Below are positions 1-7,696 of a DNA stretch of 14,239 nucleotides, in pieces. Source of the DNA: Candidatus Omnitrophota bacterium (GTDB lineage Bacteria > Omnitrophota > Omnitrophia > Omnitrophales > Aquincolibacteriaceae). The notes beneath the pieces were generated by a model. That model searched no databases and was not told the origin of the DNA. It saw only the letters and a list, made by a program, of their open reading frames with translations. The translations under genes and the position numbers were made by a program. The stretch lies in assembly GCA_023246985.1 (NCBI GenBank), contig JAHFHJ010000024.1:1-14239 (forward strand), written 5' to 3'. Positions within the stretch are counted from its first letter, which is position 1; each line of letters begins with the position of its first letter.

Positions 1-1
1 G

Positions 2-3000
2 CTCGTAGTGGATGATCCCGCCGCGACTTCGGGGACCGTGAGTATTTCGACTGCCGGTTTAAGTTTCACTCCGGTCATTACCGCGACCACGGTGAACGCG
101 TTGACGGATTTAAATGGCGCCACGATCTCCGAGATGGAGCCGGCTGGTGTGAGTACGGTGACGAGTTTCAATCAGACCGGGACCGGGGCCGCAGATTTTG
201 CTTATAATCTTGCGAATGGGACGGGGAATAACCGCTGGGCCGGGAGCCTGATCGCATTTACGAGTAACTTCAATTTAACGGCGCAGAATCTCGTACTCTC
301 GGTCTCTGACGCCGGGTCCGCGTATTACAAACTTGAGCTCATTGACGCTCAGGGCGATAAAGTCACGCTTCGCGTGAATGTGGACGGCAGGATCGAAGTC
401 ACAAACGCTTTAGCGCAATCGGCGGGAGTGACAGCTTTTGACGCGGATCAGATCCAGTTTATTGCGATTGTGGTGGATAGTCCTTTCGCCACGACCGGGA
501 CTGTCACGATCTCAACTTTAGGGCTGGCGTACACTCCTGTGATCGTAACTACCACTACGAATCCACTCACGAACTTAAATAGCGCTGTGATCTCCGAGAT
601 GGAGCCTGCGACGGCGAATACCGTGACAAGTTTCACACAGACGAGCGCCACGGCCGCAAACTTTGCCTATAACCTCACGAACGGCACCGGAAACAACCGC
701 TGGGCCGGGAGTCTGATCTCCTTTGTGAGCAATTTTAATTTAACCGCGCAGAACCTCGTACTCTCGGTCTCTGACGCCGGGTCCGCGTATTACAAGCTCG
801 AACTGATCGACGCCCAGGGCGATAAAGTGACGTTACGCGTGAACGTGGACGGGCGCATTGAAGTGACGAACGCTTTAGTACAGTCGGCGGGAGTTGCCGC
901 GTTCAATGCCGACCAAATCAAATATGTAGCCATGGTGGTGAATGATCCGAATGCGACGACGGGGACTGTCACGATAGCGACCGTGGGGCTTGCGTACGCT
1001 CCGGTGCTGACGAACGATCCAACATCGACCGCGACAAGCATAAGCCATTTAACCGGGATCCAGCAGGTCGTAAGTTTTGCATCGGCTGACCCGGACCCTA
1101 TTGCGAGCGCGATCTTGACCCAGAGTTCTCCGACGCAATTCAGCGTTCTCTATGACCTAACGAACGCGAACAGTTATGCCGGGACGATCACGACCTTTGA
1201 TGATTATGGAACGACGAATGTCGAGTACCGGGACCTGAGCGCACTGACGGACTTGGTGATCGGGTTGAAGCTTTCCAGCGGTTCGGGAAGCGTGGTTCTG
1301 GAAGTCCAGGACGCGACCGGAGCAAAAGCAAAAGTGATTCTCTCCGGAGTCGGGACGACCGAAAAATTCTACAAGATTTCAATGAGCCTTTTGACGGGGA
1401 TCAACAAGGCGCAGATCGCAAGCATCAATGTTGTTTTGGTAAGTAAGAATTTAACCGCGAAAACAGGGACGCTCTCAGTCCGGTTCGGCGACCATCCGTA
1501 CACGCCGGATATTGTGAACGATCCGACGCTTACGGCCGCGAACATCAGCCATTTGACCGGGATCAATCAAGCTGTGAGCTTCGCGTCTATCACTCCTTTG
1601 GCAACGGCGGCTCTGACCCAGATTTCTCCGACTCAATTCAGCCTGACCTATGATGTTCGTCTCGCGAATAGCTATGCAGGAAGCATCACGGCCTTTGATG
1701 ATTATGGAACGACCGGTGTGGAGTTTCAGGACCTGAGCGCGCTGACCGATCTTGTGCTCGGGCTGCGTCTTACGAGCGGGAGCGGAAGCATGGTGCTGGA
1801 GCTTCAGGATTCCACCGGCAAAAAGGGCAGCGTGATTTTAAGCGGGATCAACACCACAGAGAAATTCTATCGTGTCTCTCTAAGTACCTTTAACGGGATC
1901 GATCTGGCGCATATCGCGAGCATCAACCTGGTCGTGATCAATAAGCGGGTTTCTGACAAAACCAGCACTCTGGAAGTCCGGCTGGGAGATCACCCTTATG
2001 TTCCGGTGCTTTCGAACGATCCGATGTCAACGGCGGCCAACATCAGCCATTTGACCGGGATCCAGCAGGTCGTGAGTTTTGCGTCCACTGGACCGGCGCC
2101 GGAAGCCACGGCCCTCCTGACCCAAAGCTCTTCGACGCAGTTCGGTATTCTCTATGATCTGACGAATGCGAACAGTTATGCCGGCTCGATCACGACTTTT
2201 GACGATTATGGAACCGCGGGTGTGGAATACCGCGACCTGAGCTTTTTGACCAACCTGGTCTTGGGGCTGAAACTTTCAAACGGTTCAGGAAGCGTGTTGC
2301 TTGAAGTCCAGGATGCGGATGGAGCCAAATCGAAAGTGATCCTTTCCGGGGTCGGGACTACGGAAAAATTCTATAAGATTCCGATGACTCTTTTAACCGG
2401 GATCAATAAGTCGCAGATCGCAGGCATCAATCTTGTCATGATCAGCGGGAACTTGACCGCGAAAACGGGGACCCTCTCGGTCCGGTTCGGCGATCATCCG
2501 TACACGCCGGATATTGTGAACGATCCGACGCTTACGTCCGCGGACATCACCCATTTGAGCGGGTTAAGACAGGTTGTAAATTTTGCATCCGCCACTCCTT
2601 TGGCCACATCAAGCTTGGCGCAAATCTCCGCAACGCAGTTCAATTTGACCTATGGGGTCAACGGTGTCAACAGTTACGCGGGAAGCATCTCAACCTTTGA
2701 TGATTATAGAACGACCAGCGTTGAATCCCGTGACCTTAGCGCGCTGACCGAGCTTGTGCTCGGATTGCGTCTTTCGAGCGGGAGCGGGAGTATTGTGCTG
2801 GAGCTTCAGGATGATTCGGGACACAAGCAAAGCGTGATCCTGAGCGGTCTTAGCACCACGGAAAAGTTCTACCGTATCTCCATGAGCCTTTTTAACGGGG
2901 TTGACCTTACCCATATCGCGAGTATCAACCTGGTCGTGACCAATAAGCGCGTGACCATTCGAAGCGCGATCCTCGAGGTCCGGTTCGGGGATCATCCGTT

Positions 3001-6000
3001 TGGCGCACAGATTACGGCCGATCCGTTACTCACTCTCGCTAATATTTCAAGTTTTTCCGGGTTTTTAAATCTGATCTCCTTTAATAGCCAGGCGCCCGAT
3101 CCGGCGGCGACGGTGACCGTTTCGCCGCTTTCCGCAACCCGTTTCAACGTCAACTATAATGTGACGAATAGCGGAAGTTACGGCGGGAGTATCAGTACAT
3201 TCGATAATTTTTCGACTCCCTCTTATGAATATAAGGATCTGAGCGCGATCTCAAATATCATTCTCGGGTTGCGGCTCCAATCCGGGACCGGAACGGTGGA
3301 GTTTGTGGTGGAAGATGCTATTGGCGGCAAAGCGAAAGTCTATCTGACCAGCATCACCACGGCCGAACAATTTTATAAGATCGATAAATCCCTGTTCGTC
3401 GGGATCGATTGGACAAAAATCCGGAACATCGTGATCGTCACGACCCATACGGGCATGACCGAGAAGATCGGAACCCTGGAGGTCCGGTTCGGGGATAATT
3501 ATTTTCTCCCGCTTGTGATGGGATCCCCCTACAACGCTTCCACGCTGACCTCCTTCGGGACTTTTTTCCCGGCGCTGGTCGCGGGTTCCGGGAATACGGT
3601 CTCCGGTCAGCCGGAACCGCTCATGCAATTGACCCAAAATTCATCGGGTGAGTTTGAGTATCAATATGATCTTTCTTCCAGTCCGACGGGTTTTACTTTT
3701 GCCTCGATTACACGGGGAGGGACGCTCCTCTATCGTTTGCCGACGACCCAGTACATTTTTGCGGCAAGGGGGACTGACGGAGAACGGGTCAAAGTCGAGA
3801 TCACGGACGGTGATGGGGATAAAGCTACTTTTGTGATCCTGCTGACTTCAACGCTGCAGAACTTCACGCTGGACCTTCCTGCGAATATCGATCGGTTGAG
3901 GATCAAGGAGATCGTGTTCGTTCAGGACCGGAACATGGGTTCTCCGCTTTTGAACGATTATGTCAAGGTCCAGACCAACGGATTGAGGTATACGGCAACT
4001 ATTCCCGCTTATGAGACAACCCGAACGGCGTTGGTCAGTGCGGGGTTGGATTATTTCAAAGTTGGGGCTGGGATCGATCCGGTGACCCATTTGCCGTATG
4101 ACAACCAGAATTTCCAAGGGAATTTCGTCCACTTCACTCAACCGACCTTGATCGGCTTCTACCTCCAGATCCTCGGGGATGTGGTCAAGGGGTATCTGAA
4201 TAATGGCATGACCGCTCCCCAGGCGCTCATCGAGATCAACGCGGTGATGACAAGCCTACTGAATATCCAAGGCAGTTCGAACGGGTGGAACGGCCTCATC
4301 CCGTGGATAAATCTTGATTCAGGGACGCCCGTGAACTCCTTGATCGGCTTTCTGGATAACGCCAACATGGCGCAAAGCATCGCGGTGATGGAGGGGGCTC
4401 TGTTAAGCGCTAACTTAAGCGGTGCGGATCTTGCTGCGGCAAACCAGATCATCACGCAAGCCGAGCAATTCCTGACCGCGCAGGCGCCGGGTTATCAAGC
4501 GTTCGTGGATCCGACCTTCGGGATTTTTCATTTGAGCTATGATCGGGCGGGTACTCCTCCCGCATTTTCTTCATGGGTCGATCGATTGAACTCCGAAGTT
4601 CGCGGGGCGGTCGCGTTCATCGTGGTTCGTTATCCGTCGATCCCGCGTTCGGTCTGGGACAATCTTGAGATCAAGACCGCGAATTACACGGATCGGAACG
4701 GGAATGTGATCGAGAATGTCATGTCGTGGGACGGAGCCGCGTTCCAAAGCTTCTGGCCGCTCCTTCGCAATGACGAACTCTCCTTTATCGGGTTCCGGAA
4801 TATGCTCTCTAACCAGCTGATTAGCCAGATGGATTGGGCGGCACAGAACAATCTGCCCGGAATTTTATCGGCCAATGCGCTTCCGGAAGGCGGTTATTAT
4901 GGAGCGACCGGGCTTCCAACATTAGCCGAGCAGACTTTGAATCCGAGCAATCTTCCCAATTATTATGACACGATGCTCATGAATGTGGGTTCCACCTATG
5001 CCTTGGCTTCGGCGATGTCGCTCGATTACGATGCCGTGATGGGCTGGTTGGATACTTTTAACTACATTAAGGGGTTCAGGAACACATACGGTTTCTATGA
5101 TTCAGCCCGGTCTGCCAGTGAAATGACGCGTGAATATATCGGGATCGATGTCGCTTCGGCGGTCCTTGGACTCGGCGGGAAAGGTCCGCTGGATTTTCAA
5201 GCCTATCTCCGAAATCACGCCGGGTTCGAATCCGCTTATAACCTTCTCTATGACGCGGCCAGTAAAAAACTTCAGGAGATCACCCGGACCACGGCGGCAT
5301 TCCCGAACGCGCCGGAGATTCCGGATCGTTCGTTTGCGGTTTTCAGCAATCTTGATTATGCTGATCCGTCTCATGAAGGGAAGGTCGGTTCATTCCCGAG
5401 CATTTACCCCTACGGCGATACGGAGATCAGCGGTGCTCAGTTCAAAAGCAGCACCCCGTTGGCGGGCGGATGGGGCGGGTATTATTGGAAATTTGACCAG
5501 GCCTATGATGCTCAGGCCAACCAACTGGTCATGCACTACACGACCGAAAATACCCCGCAAGCGATCAAGATCGAACTCAAGGATGCCGGTGGCCAGCTTT
5601 TGTATACCACGACCCAGACTTTAGCGAACGGAGTCAGATTTGGCCGGCTTGCGATCAATCTGCCGAACACCAGCCTGCTCAGCGCGGTCAAGCAAATCGT
5701 GGTCATCGTCGATCAAAATGTGACAGGCGACACAAGTTTCGATTTTACGATCCATGACTTCACGTTCCAGCATTTCCTGTCAACCCAGGCGATCGTTCCC
5801 ACGGCAGGTCTTACATCCGCTGATGTTACGACCTTGCCGGGTAGCGGAGTCGCTCAGTTCTCGAGTTCATCACCGGCGAGTACGATGCAGAAACTTTCTG
5901 CCAACCTTTACCGGGTGAATTTTAATCTGAGCGCAAGCGGCGCTTTTGCGGAACTCTACCTTAATTTCGATCCGCTCAACAATGGTTCGAGCATCAGCCT

Positions 6001-6271
6001 CGCCAGTCTCACCCAGCTGATCTTCGGAATCGATTCGGATAAGGCGACGGTGATCAAATTTCAGGTCGAGGATACGAGCGGAAAGAAGGCGACCTTTTAT
6101 CCCCGCAATGTCGACGTAAGTCGGGGTTATTACCAGTTCCTGACCTCGCTTTTAAACGGGAATATCGACGCCGTTCATATCAAGGCACTGCACTTCATTG
6201 TTGAAAGCGAATCAGTCAGTACGGGCAATGAGGTCGGCAACTTCCAAGTTGAAATCGGCGGCTTGCAATAA
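2..6271 (+). CDS. Giant repeat protein with glucoamylase/GH144-like domain (5' partial)
   Basis: The frame is open from the first bases. A GTG at 8 is not the start, because the codons around it continue a repeat tail, so the N-terminus and any signal peptide lie upstream. Order: repeat-A tail (2-70), two A repeats (71-1000), five B repeats (1001-3508), a divergent module C (3509-4003), a helical domain (about 4004-5300), and two more beta-rich modules (about 5320-5775 and 5790-6268). Nearly every module carries an E-x-x-D-x-x-G-x-K-type motif in a predicted beta-rich context, which suggests jelly-roll, carbohydrate-binding-like folds. The helical domain has features of glucoamylase-like (alpha/alpha)6 proteins (GH144/cyclic-glucan-synthase type): FTQPTLIGFYLQ, DNANMAQSIAVMEGAL, RLNSEVRGAVAF, MSWDGAAFQSF, and YGFYDSA followed by EYIGIDVASAVLGL. 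I infer a secreted or surface-attached protein acting on or binding a glucan. The catalytic residues and substrate cannot be assigned by eye. No sortase or membrane anchor is seen at the C-terminus, which ends in a repeat-like module. A non-catalytic scaffold or adhesin is the main alternative. Confidence 0.85.
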   Translation, partial: LVVDDPAATSGTVSISTAGLSFTPVITATTVNALTDLNGATISEMEPAGVSTVTSFNQTGTGAADFAYNLANGTGNNRWAGSLIAFTSNFNLTAQNLVLSVSDAGSAYYKLELIDAQGDKVTLRVNVDGRIEVTNALAQSAGVTAFDADQIQFIAIVVDSPFATTGTVTISTLGLAYTPVIVTTTTNPLTNLNSAVISEMEPATANTVTSFTQTSATAANFAYNLTNGTGNNRWAGSLISFVSNFNLTAQNLVLSVSDAGSAYYKLELIDAQGDKVTLRVNVDGRIEVTNALVQSAGVAAFNADQIKYVAMVVNDPNATTGTVTIATVGLAYAPVLTNDPTSTATSISHLTGIQQVVSFASADPDPIASAILTQSSPTQFSVLYDLTNANSYAGTITTFDDYGTTNVEYRDLSALTDLVIGLKLSSGSGSVVLEVQDATGAKAKVILSGVGTTEKFYKISMSLLTGINKAQIASINVVLVSKNLTAKTGTLSVRFGDHPYTPDIVNDPTLTAANISHLTGINQAVSFASITPLATAALTQISPTQFSLTYDVRLANSYAGSITAFDDYGTTGVEFQDLSALTDLVLGLRLTSGSGSMVLELQDSTGKKGSVILSGINTTEKFYRVSLSTFNGIDLAHIASINLVVINKRVSDKTSTLEVRLGDHPYVPVLSNDPMSTAANISHLTGIQQVVSFASTGPAPEATALLTQSSSTQFGILYDLTNANSYAGSITTFDDYGTAGVEYRDLSFLTNLVLGLKLSNGSGSVLLEVQDADGAKSKVILSGVGTTEKFYKIPMTLLTGINKSQIAGINLVMISGNLTAKTGTLSVRFGDHPYTPDIVNDPTLTSADITHLSGLRQVVNFASATPLATSSLAQISATQFNLTYGVNGVNSYAGSISTFDDYRTTSVESRDLSALTELVLGLRLSSGSGSIVLELQDDSGHKQSVILSGLSTTEKFYRISMSLFNGVDLTHIASINLVVTNKRVTIRSAILEVRFGDHPFGAQITADPLLTLANISSFSGFLNLISFNSQAPDPAATVTVSPLSATRFNVNYNVTNSGSYGGSISTFDNFSTPSYEYKDLSAISNIILGLRLQSGTGTVEFVVEDAIGGKAKVYLTSITTAEQFYKIDKSLFVGIDWTKIRNIVIVTTHTGMTEKIGTLEVRFGDNYFLPLVMGSPYNASTLTSFGTFFPALVAGSGNTVSGQPEPLMQLTQNSSGEFEYQYDLSSSPTGFTFASITRGGTLLYRLPTTQYIFAARGTDGERVKVEITDGDGDKATFVILLTSTLQNFTLDLPANIDRLRIKEIVFVQDRNMGSPLLNDYVKVQTNGLRYTATIPAYETTRTALVSAGLDYFKVGAGIDPVTHLPYDNQNFQGNFVHFTQPTLIGFYLQILGDVVKGYLNNGMTAPQALIEINAVMTSLLNIQGSSNGWNGLIPWINLDSGTPVNSLIGFLDNANMAQSIAVMEGALLSANLSGADLAAANQIITQAEQFLTAQAPGYQAFVDPTFGIFHLSYDRAGTPPAFSSWVDRLNSEVRGAVAFIVVRYPSIPRSVWDNLEIKTANYTDRNGNVIENVMSWDGAAFQSFWPLLRNDELSFIGFRNMLSNQLISQMDWAAQNNLPGILSANALPEGGYYGATGLPTLAEQTLNPSNLPNYYDTMLMNVGSTYALASAMSLDYDAVMGWLDTFNYIKGFRNTYGFYDSARSASEMTREYIGIDVASAVLGLGGKGPLDFQAYLRNHAGFESAYNLLYDAASKKLQEITRTTAAFPNAPEIPDRSFAVFSNLDYADPSHEGKVGSFPSIYPYGDTEISGAQFKSSTPLAGGWGGYYWKFDQAYDAQANQLVMHYTTENTPQAIKIELKDAGGQLLYTTTQTLANGVRFGRLAINLPNTSLLSAVKQIVVIVDQNVTGDTSFDFTIHDFTFQHFLSTQAIVPTAGLTSADVTTLPGSGVAQFSSSSPASTMQKLSANLYRVNFNLSASGAFAELYLNFDPLNNGSSISLASLTQLIFGIDSDKATVIKFQVEDTSGKKATFYPRNVDVSRGYYQFLTSLLNGNIDAVHIKALHFIVESESVSTGNEVGNFQVEIGGLQ
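71..1000 (+). repeat. Tandem 465-bp coding repeat A (two copies plus a tail)
   Basis: Two exactly 465-bp (155-codon) units, 71-535 and 536-1000, lie inside the giant gene. Bases 2-70 are the end of a preceding copy, so the array continues upstream of the window. Each unit runs from a Pro after an aromatic-Thr/Ala pair through SEMEP, GTGNNRWAGSL and ELIDAQGDK to a closing Gly-Leu-Ala-Tyr strand. A 41-base stretch is identical in both (290-330 and 755-795). There are no indels between the copies, which fits recent duplication or gene conversion. Confidence 0.93.
1001..3508 (+). repeat. Tandem coding repeat B (five copies, 168/166-residue alternation)
   Basis: Units are 1001-1504 (168 codons), 1505-2002 (166), 2003-2506 (168), 2507-3004 (166) and 3005-3508 (168). 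Each starts near a V/D-I/L-x-NDP or TADP motif. Most then carry ISHLTG or a similar motif, NSYAGSI-TFDDY, the D-L-S-A-L-T segment, G-L-(K/R)-L-x-S-G-S-G and the E-x-Q-D motif, and end in R-F-G-D-H-P. Copies 1 and 3 resemble each other more than they resemble 2 and 4, and copy 2 resembles 4. A pair has therefore been duplicated as a 1,002-bp block. Copy 5 is the most divergent and leads into module C. Confidence 0.92.
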
Positions 6272-6453
6272 TCCTGGCGCGGGGTTAGAATCCTCCCAGA
6301 GTTTTTTAAAATCCACGGGGAGTCACTTGCATGGAAAAAGACTCTGGTGTTGCCGATACAATCCAATCTCTTCTAGCCGAATCTCTGACCCATGATGTAT
6401 GGCGCCCGTCGAGAAGCCGCAGGGATTTTTCAAACCCGCCACGGAGGTCTTTT

Positions 6454-7317
6454 ATGAACAATCCAATTTCAGGGCTCATTTTCTTTGCACTTCTCGTCGT
6501 GGGTTTTCTTGTGGATGCGCCTATTTTTATGGCGAACCAGGCTCTGGGCGGATTTTTGGGCATGGTGTGGTTTTTTACTTCCATGGTGATCGCCTCAGGC
6601 GTTCAGATGGCCGAGCAATGGGAAAAAGGCGTGGTGTTCCAACTCGGGAAATTCAGCCGAATTGCCGGGCCGGGATTGTTCTTCATTATTCCCGTCATCG
6701 AAGAGGTACGGAAGATCGACATGCGTGTTCTGACGATGGACATTCCTTCCCAGCAGGTCATTACCAGGGACAATGTTCCGGTGAAGATCAACGGCGTGAT
6801 CTTTTTTAAAGTCGATGATCCGGCGAACGCGATCATCAAAGTTCAGGATTACCGTTATGCGATCTCTCAATACTCCCAGACATCCCTTAGGGACGTGATC
6901 GGGCAGATGACGCTGGACCAACTCCTTACCGAACGTGAAGAGATCGGAAAAAAGATCGAGGCGAACGTTGAGAAGGATACCGAGGCATGGGGACTTGAAG
7001 TGACCGGCATCCGGATCCAGGATATCGACATGCCGGAGGAGCTTAAGAAAATGATGTCCCGCCAGGCTTCGGCCGAACGAGAAAAACGCGCGACCATCAC
7101 CAAAGCCGAGGGGGATCGGGAAGCCTCCGCGAATCTTGCGGCGGCCGCGAGAACTATGGCGGAAAGCCCCGGAGCCATGCAGCTCCGGACTCTTCAGACG
7201 ATCGATGGTTTGGGGCCTACCGCATCGAATACGGTCGTGATTGCGGTACCGGTCAACATCATGACCGCGATCGATCAATTAACTCAATGGGGGAAGAAAC
7301 AAGATAAACCTGCTTGA
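6454..7317 (+). CDS. Slipin / stomatin-like SPFH membrane protein
   Basis: The 287-residue product matches bacterial slipins. Two hydrophobic segments lie at about residues 5-27 and 32-50. An SPFH/band-7 domain follows, with EKGVVFQLGKFSRIAGPGLF, PVIEEVRKIDMR, QVITRDNVPVKINGVIFFKV and SLRDVIGQMTLDQLLTERE. Then comes the Ala/Glu-rich helix RQASAEREKRATITKAEGDRE. Slipins form large oligomers on the inner membrane and are linked to microdomain organisation and proteolysis control, often with an NfeD partner or protease. No NfeD gene is seen here. I chose ATG 6454 because GGAGG (6443-6447) lies 6 bases upstream and the protein then begins directly with the membrane segment. An in-frame ATG at 6331 would add a 41-residue polar extension without family similarity. 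The gene lies 182 bases after the giant gene and is probably transcribed on its own or by read-through. Confidence 0.93.
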   Translation: MNNPISGLIFFALLVVGFLVDAPIFMANQALGGFLGMVWFFTSMVIASGVQMAEQWEKGVVFQLGKFSRIAGPGLFFIIPVIEEVRKIDMRVLTMDIPSQQVITRDNVPVKINGVIFFKVDDPANAIIKVQDYRYAISQYSQTSLRDVIGQMTLDQLLTEREEIGKKIEANVEKDTEAWGLEVTGIRIQDIDMPEELKKMMSRQASAEREKRATITKAEGDREASANLAAAARTMAESPGAMQLRTLQTIDGLGPTASNTVVIAVPVNIMTAIDQLTQWGKKQDKPA

Positions 7318-7696
7318 GTAAGGTCTTAGAAAGAAAACAAAAAAGCCCCAACTGTGAGTTCGAGAATCCCGCTTTCTCTAGCAATATAATAGTATAAAAA
7401 TGCTCATTGCTCTTCAGGCGAAACCCTCTAGGCCGTGGCTGTTTTGCTCACGTTGAGGCTTAAGCTTTTGCGGAAAGTGGCTAGGAATTCCAATCCCCCA
7501 ACCATTTCCATTGTCAAAGAAATAACTTATAACGCCCTCCAATGGAAAGATAGCATTCCAAAAATCACTTGTCAAGAAAGACCCCCTGTAAGTTGATTGT
7601 AATAAACGACTTAGGAAAACAGATTTTGACAATAAAAGGGGTTATTGTTAGCATACCTCCCGGCTGTCTTCTTTTGGAATCCGAAAGGCATGAATA
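7318..7696 (+). other. AT-richer intergenic spacer before the riboflavin cluster
   Basis: No convincing gene is present in these 379 bases, which are clearly richer in A+T than the flanking genes. A 72-codon frame on the minus strand (7414-7632, TTG start) has no ribosome binding site or recognisable family and is probably chance. The spacer holds two perfect 9-base inverted repeats: 7505-7513 with 7540-7548, and 7510-7518 with 7625-7633. The second overlaps the -35 box of the ribBA promoter. I looked for the conserved FMN riboswitch core and did not find it. Confidence 0.7.
7626..7654 (+). promoter_or_regulatory. Sigma70-type promoter for ribBA
   Basis: A perfect -35 hexamer TTGACA (7626-7631) is followed after exactly 17 bases by TAGCAT (7649-7654), which matches TATAAT at 4 of 6 positions. 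Transcription would begin near 7661, giving a leader of about 36 bases. That is too short for an FMN riboswitch aptamer of more than 100 bases. The spacing and the position just before the cluster make this the most credible promoter in the window. Confidence 0.65.

Noticed and set aside
5130..5624. A 164-codon alternative + strand frame inside the giant gene
   Set aside because: It is Arg/Ser-rich with no domain, and it overlaps the clearly conserved frame, whose repeats and motifs continue through it.
6280..6310. Possible intrinsic terminator after the giant gene (G-rich/C-rich segments before a T6 run)
   Set aside because: The stem is only about 4 pairs with a G-U, and three unpaired bases separate it from the T-run. 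An alternative pairing with 6335-6347 has a very long loop. A terminator is plausible here but not shown.
6331..6453. In-frame upstream extension of the slipin gene from ATG 6331
   Set aside because: It is polar and unlike the family, it lacks a ribosome binding site, and a strong GGAGG precedes ATG 6454.
7324..7385. Stretch with TTCGAGAATCCCGCTTTCTC resembling the 3' end of a tRNA (T-loop plus acceptor)
   Set aside because: The T stem does not pair, two extra bases interrupt the loop-stem junction, and there is no D or anticodon arm upstream. The only pairing is a 6-base AGAAAG/CTTTCT.
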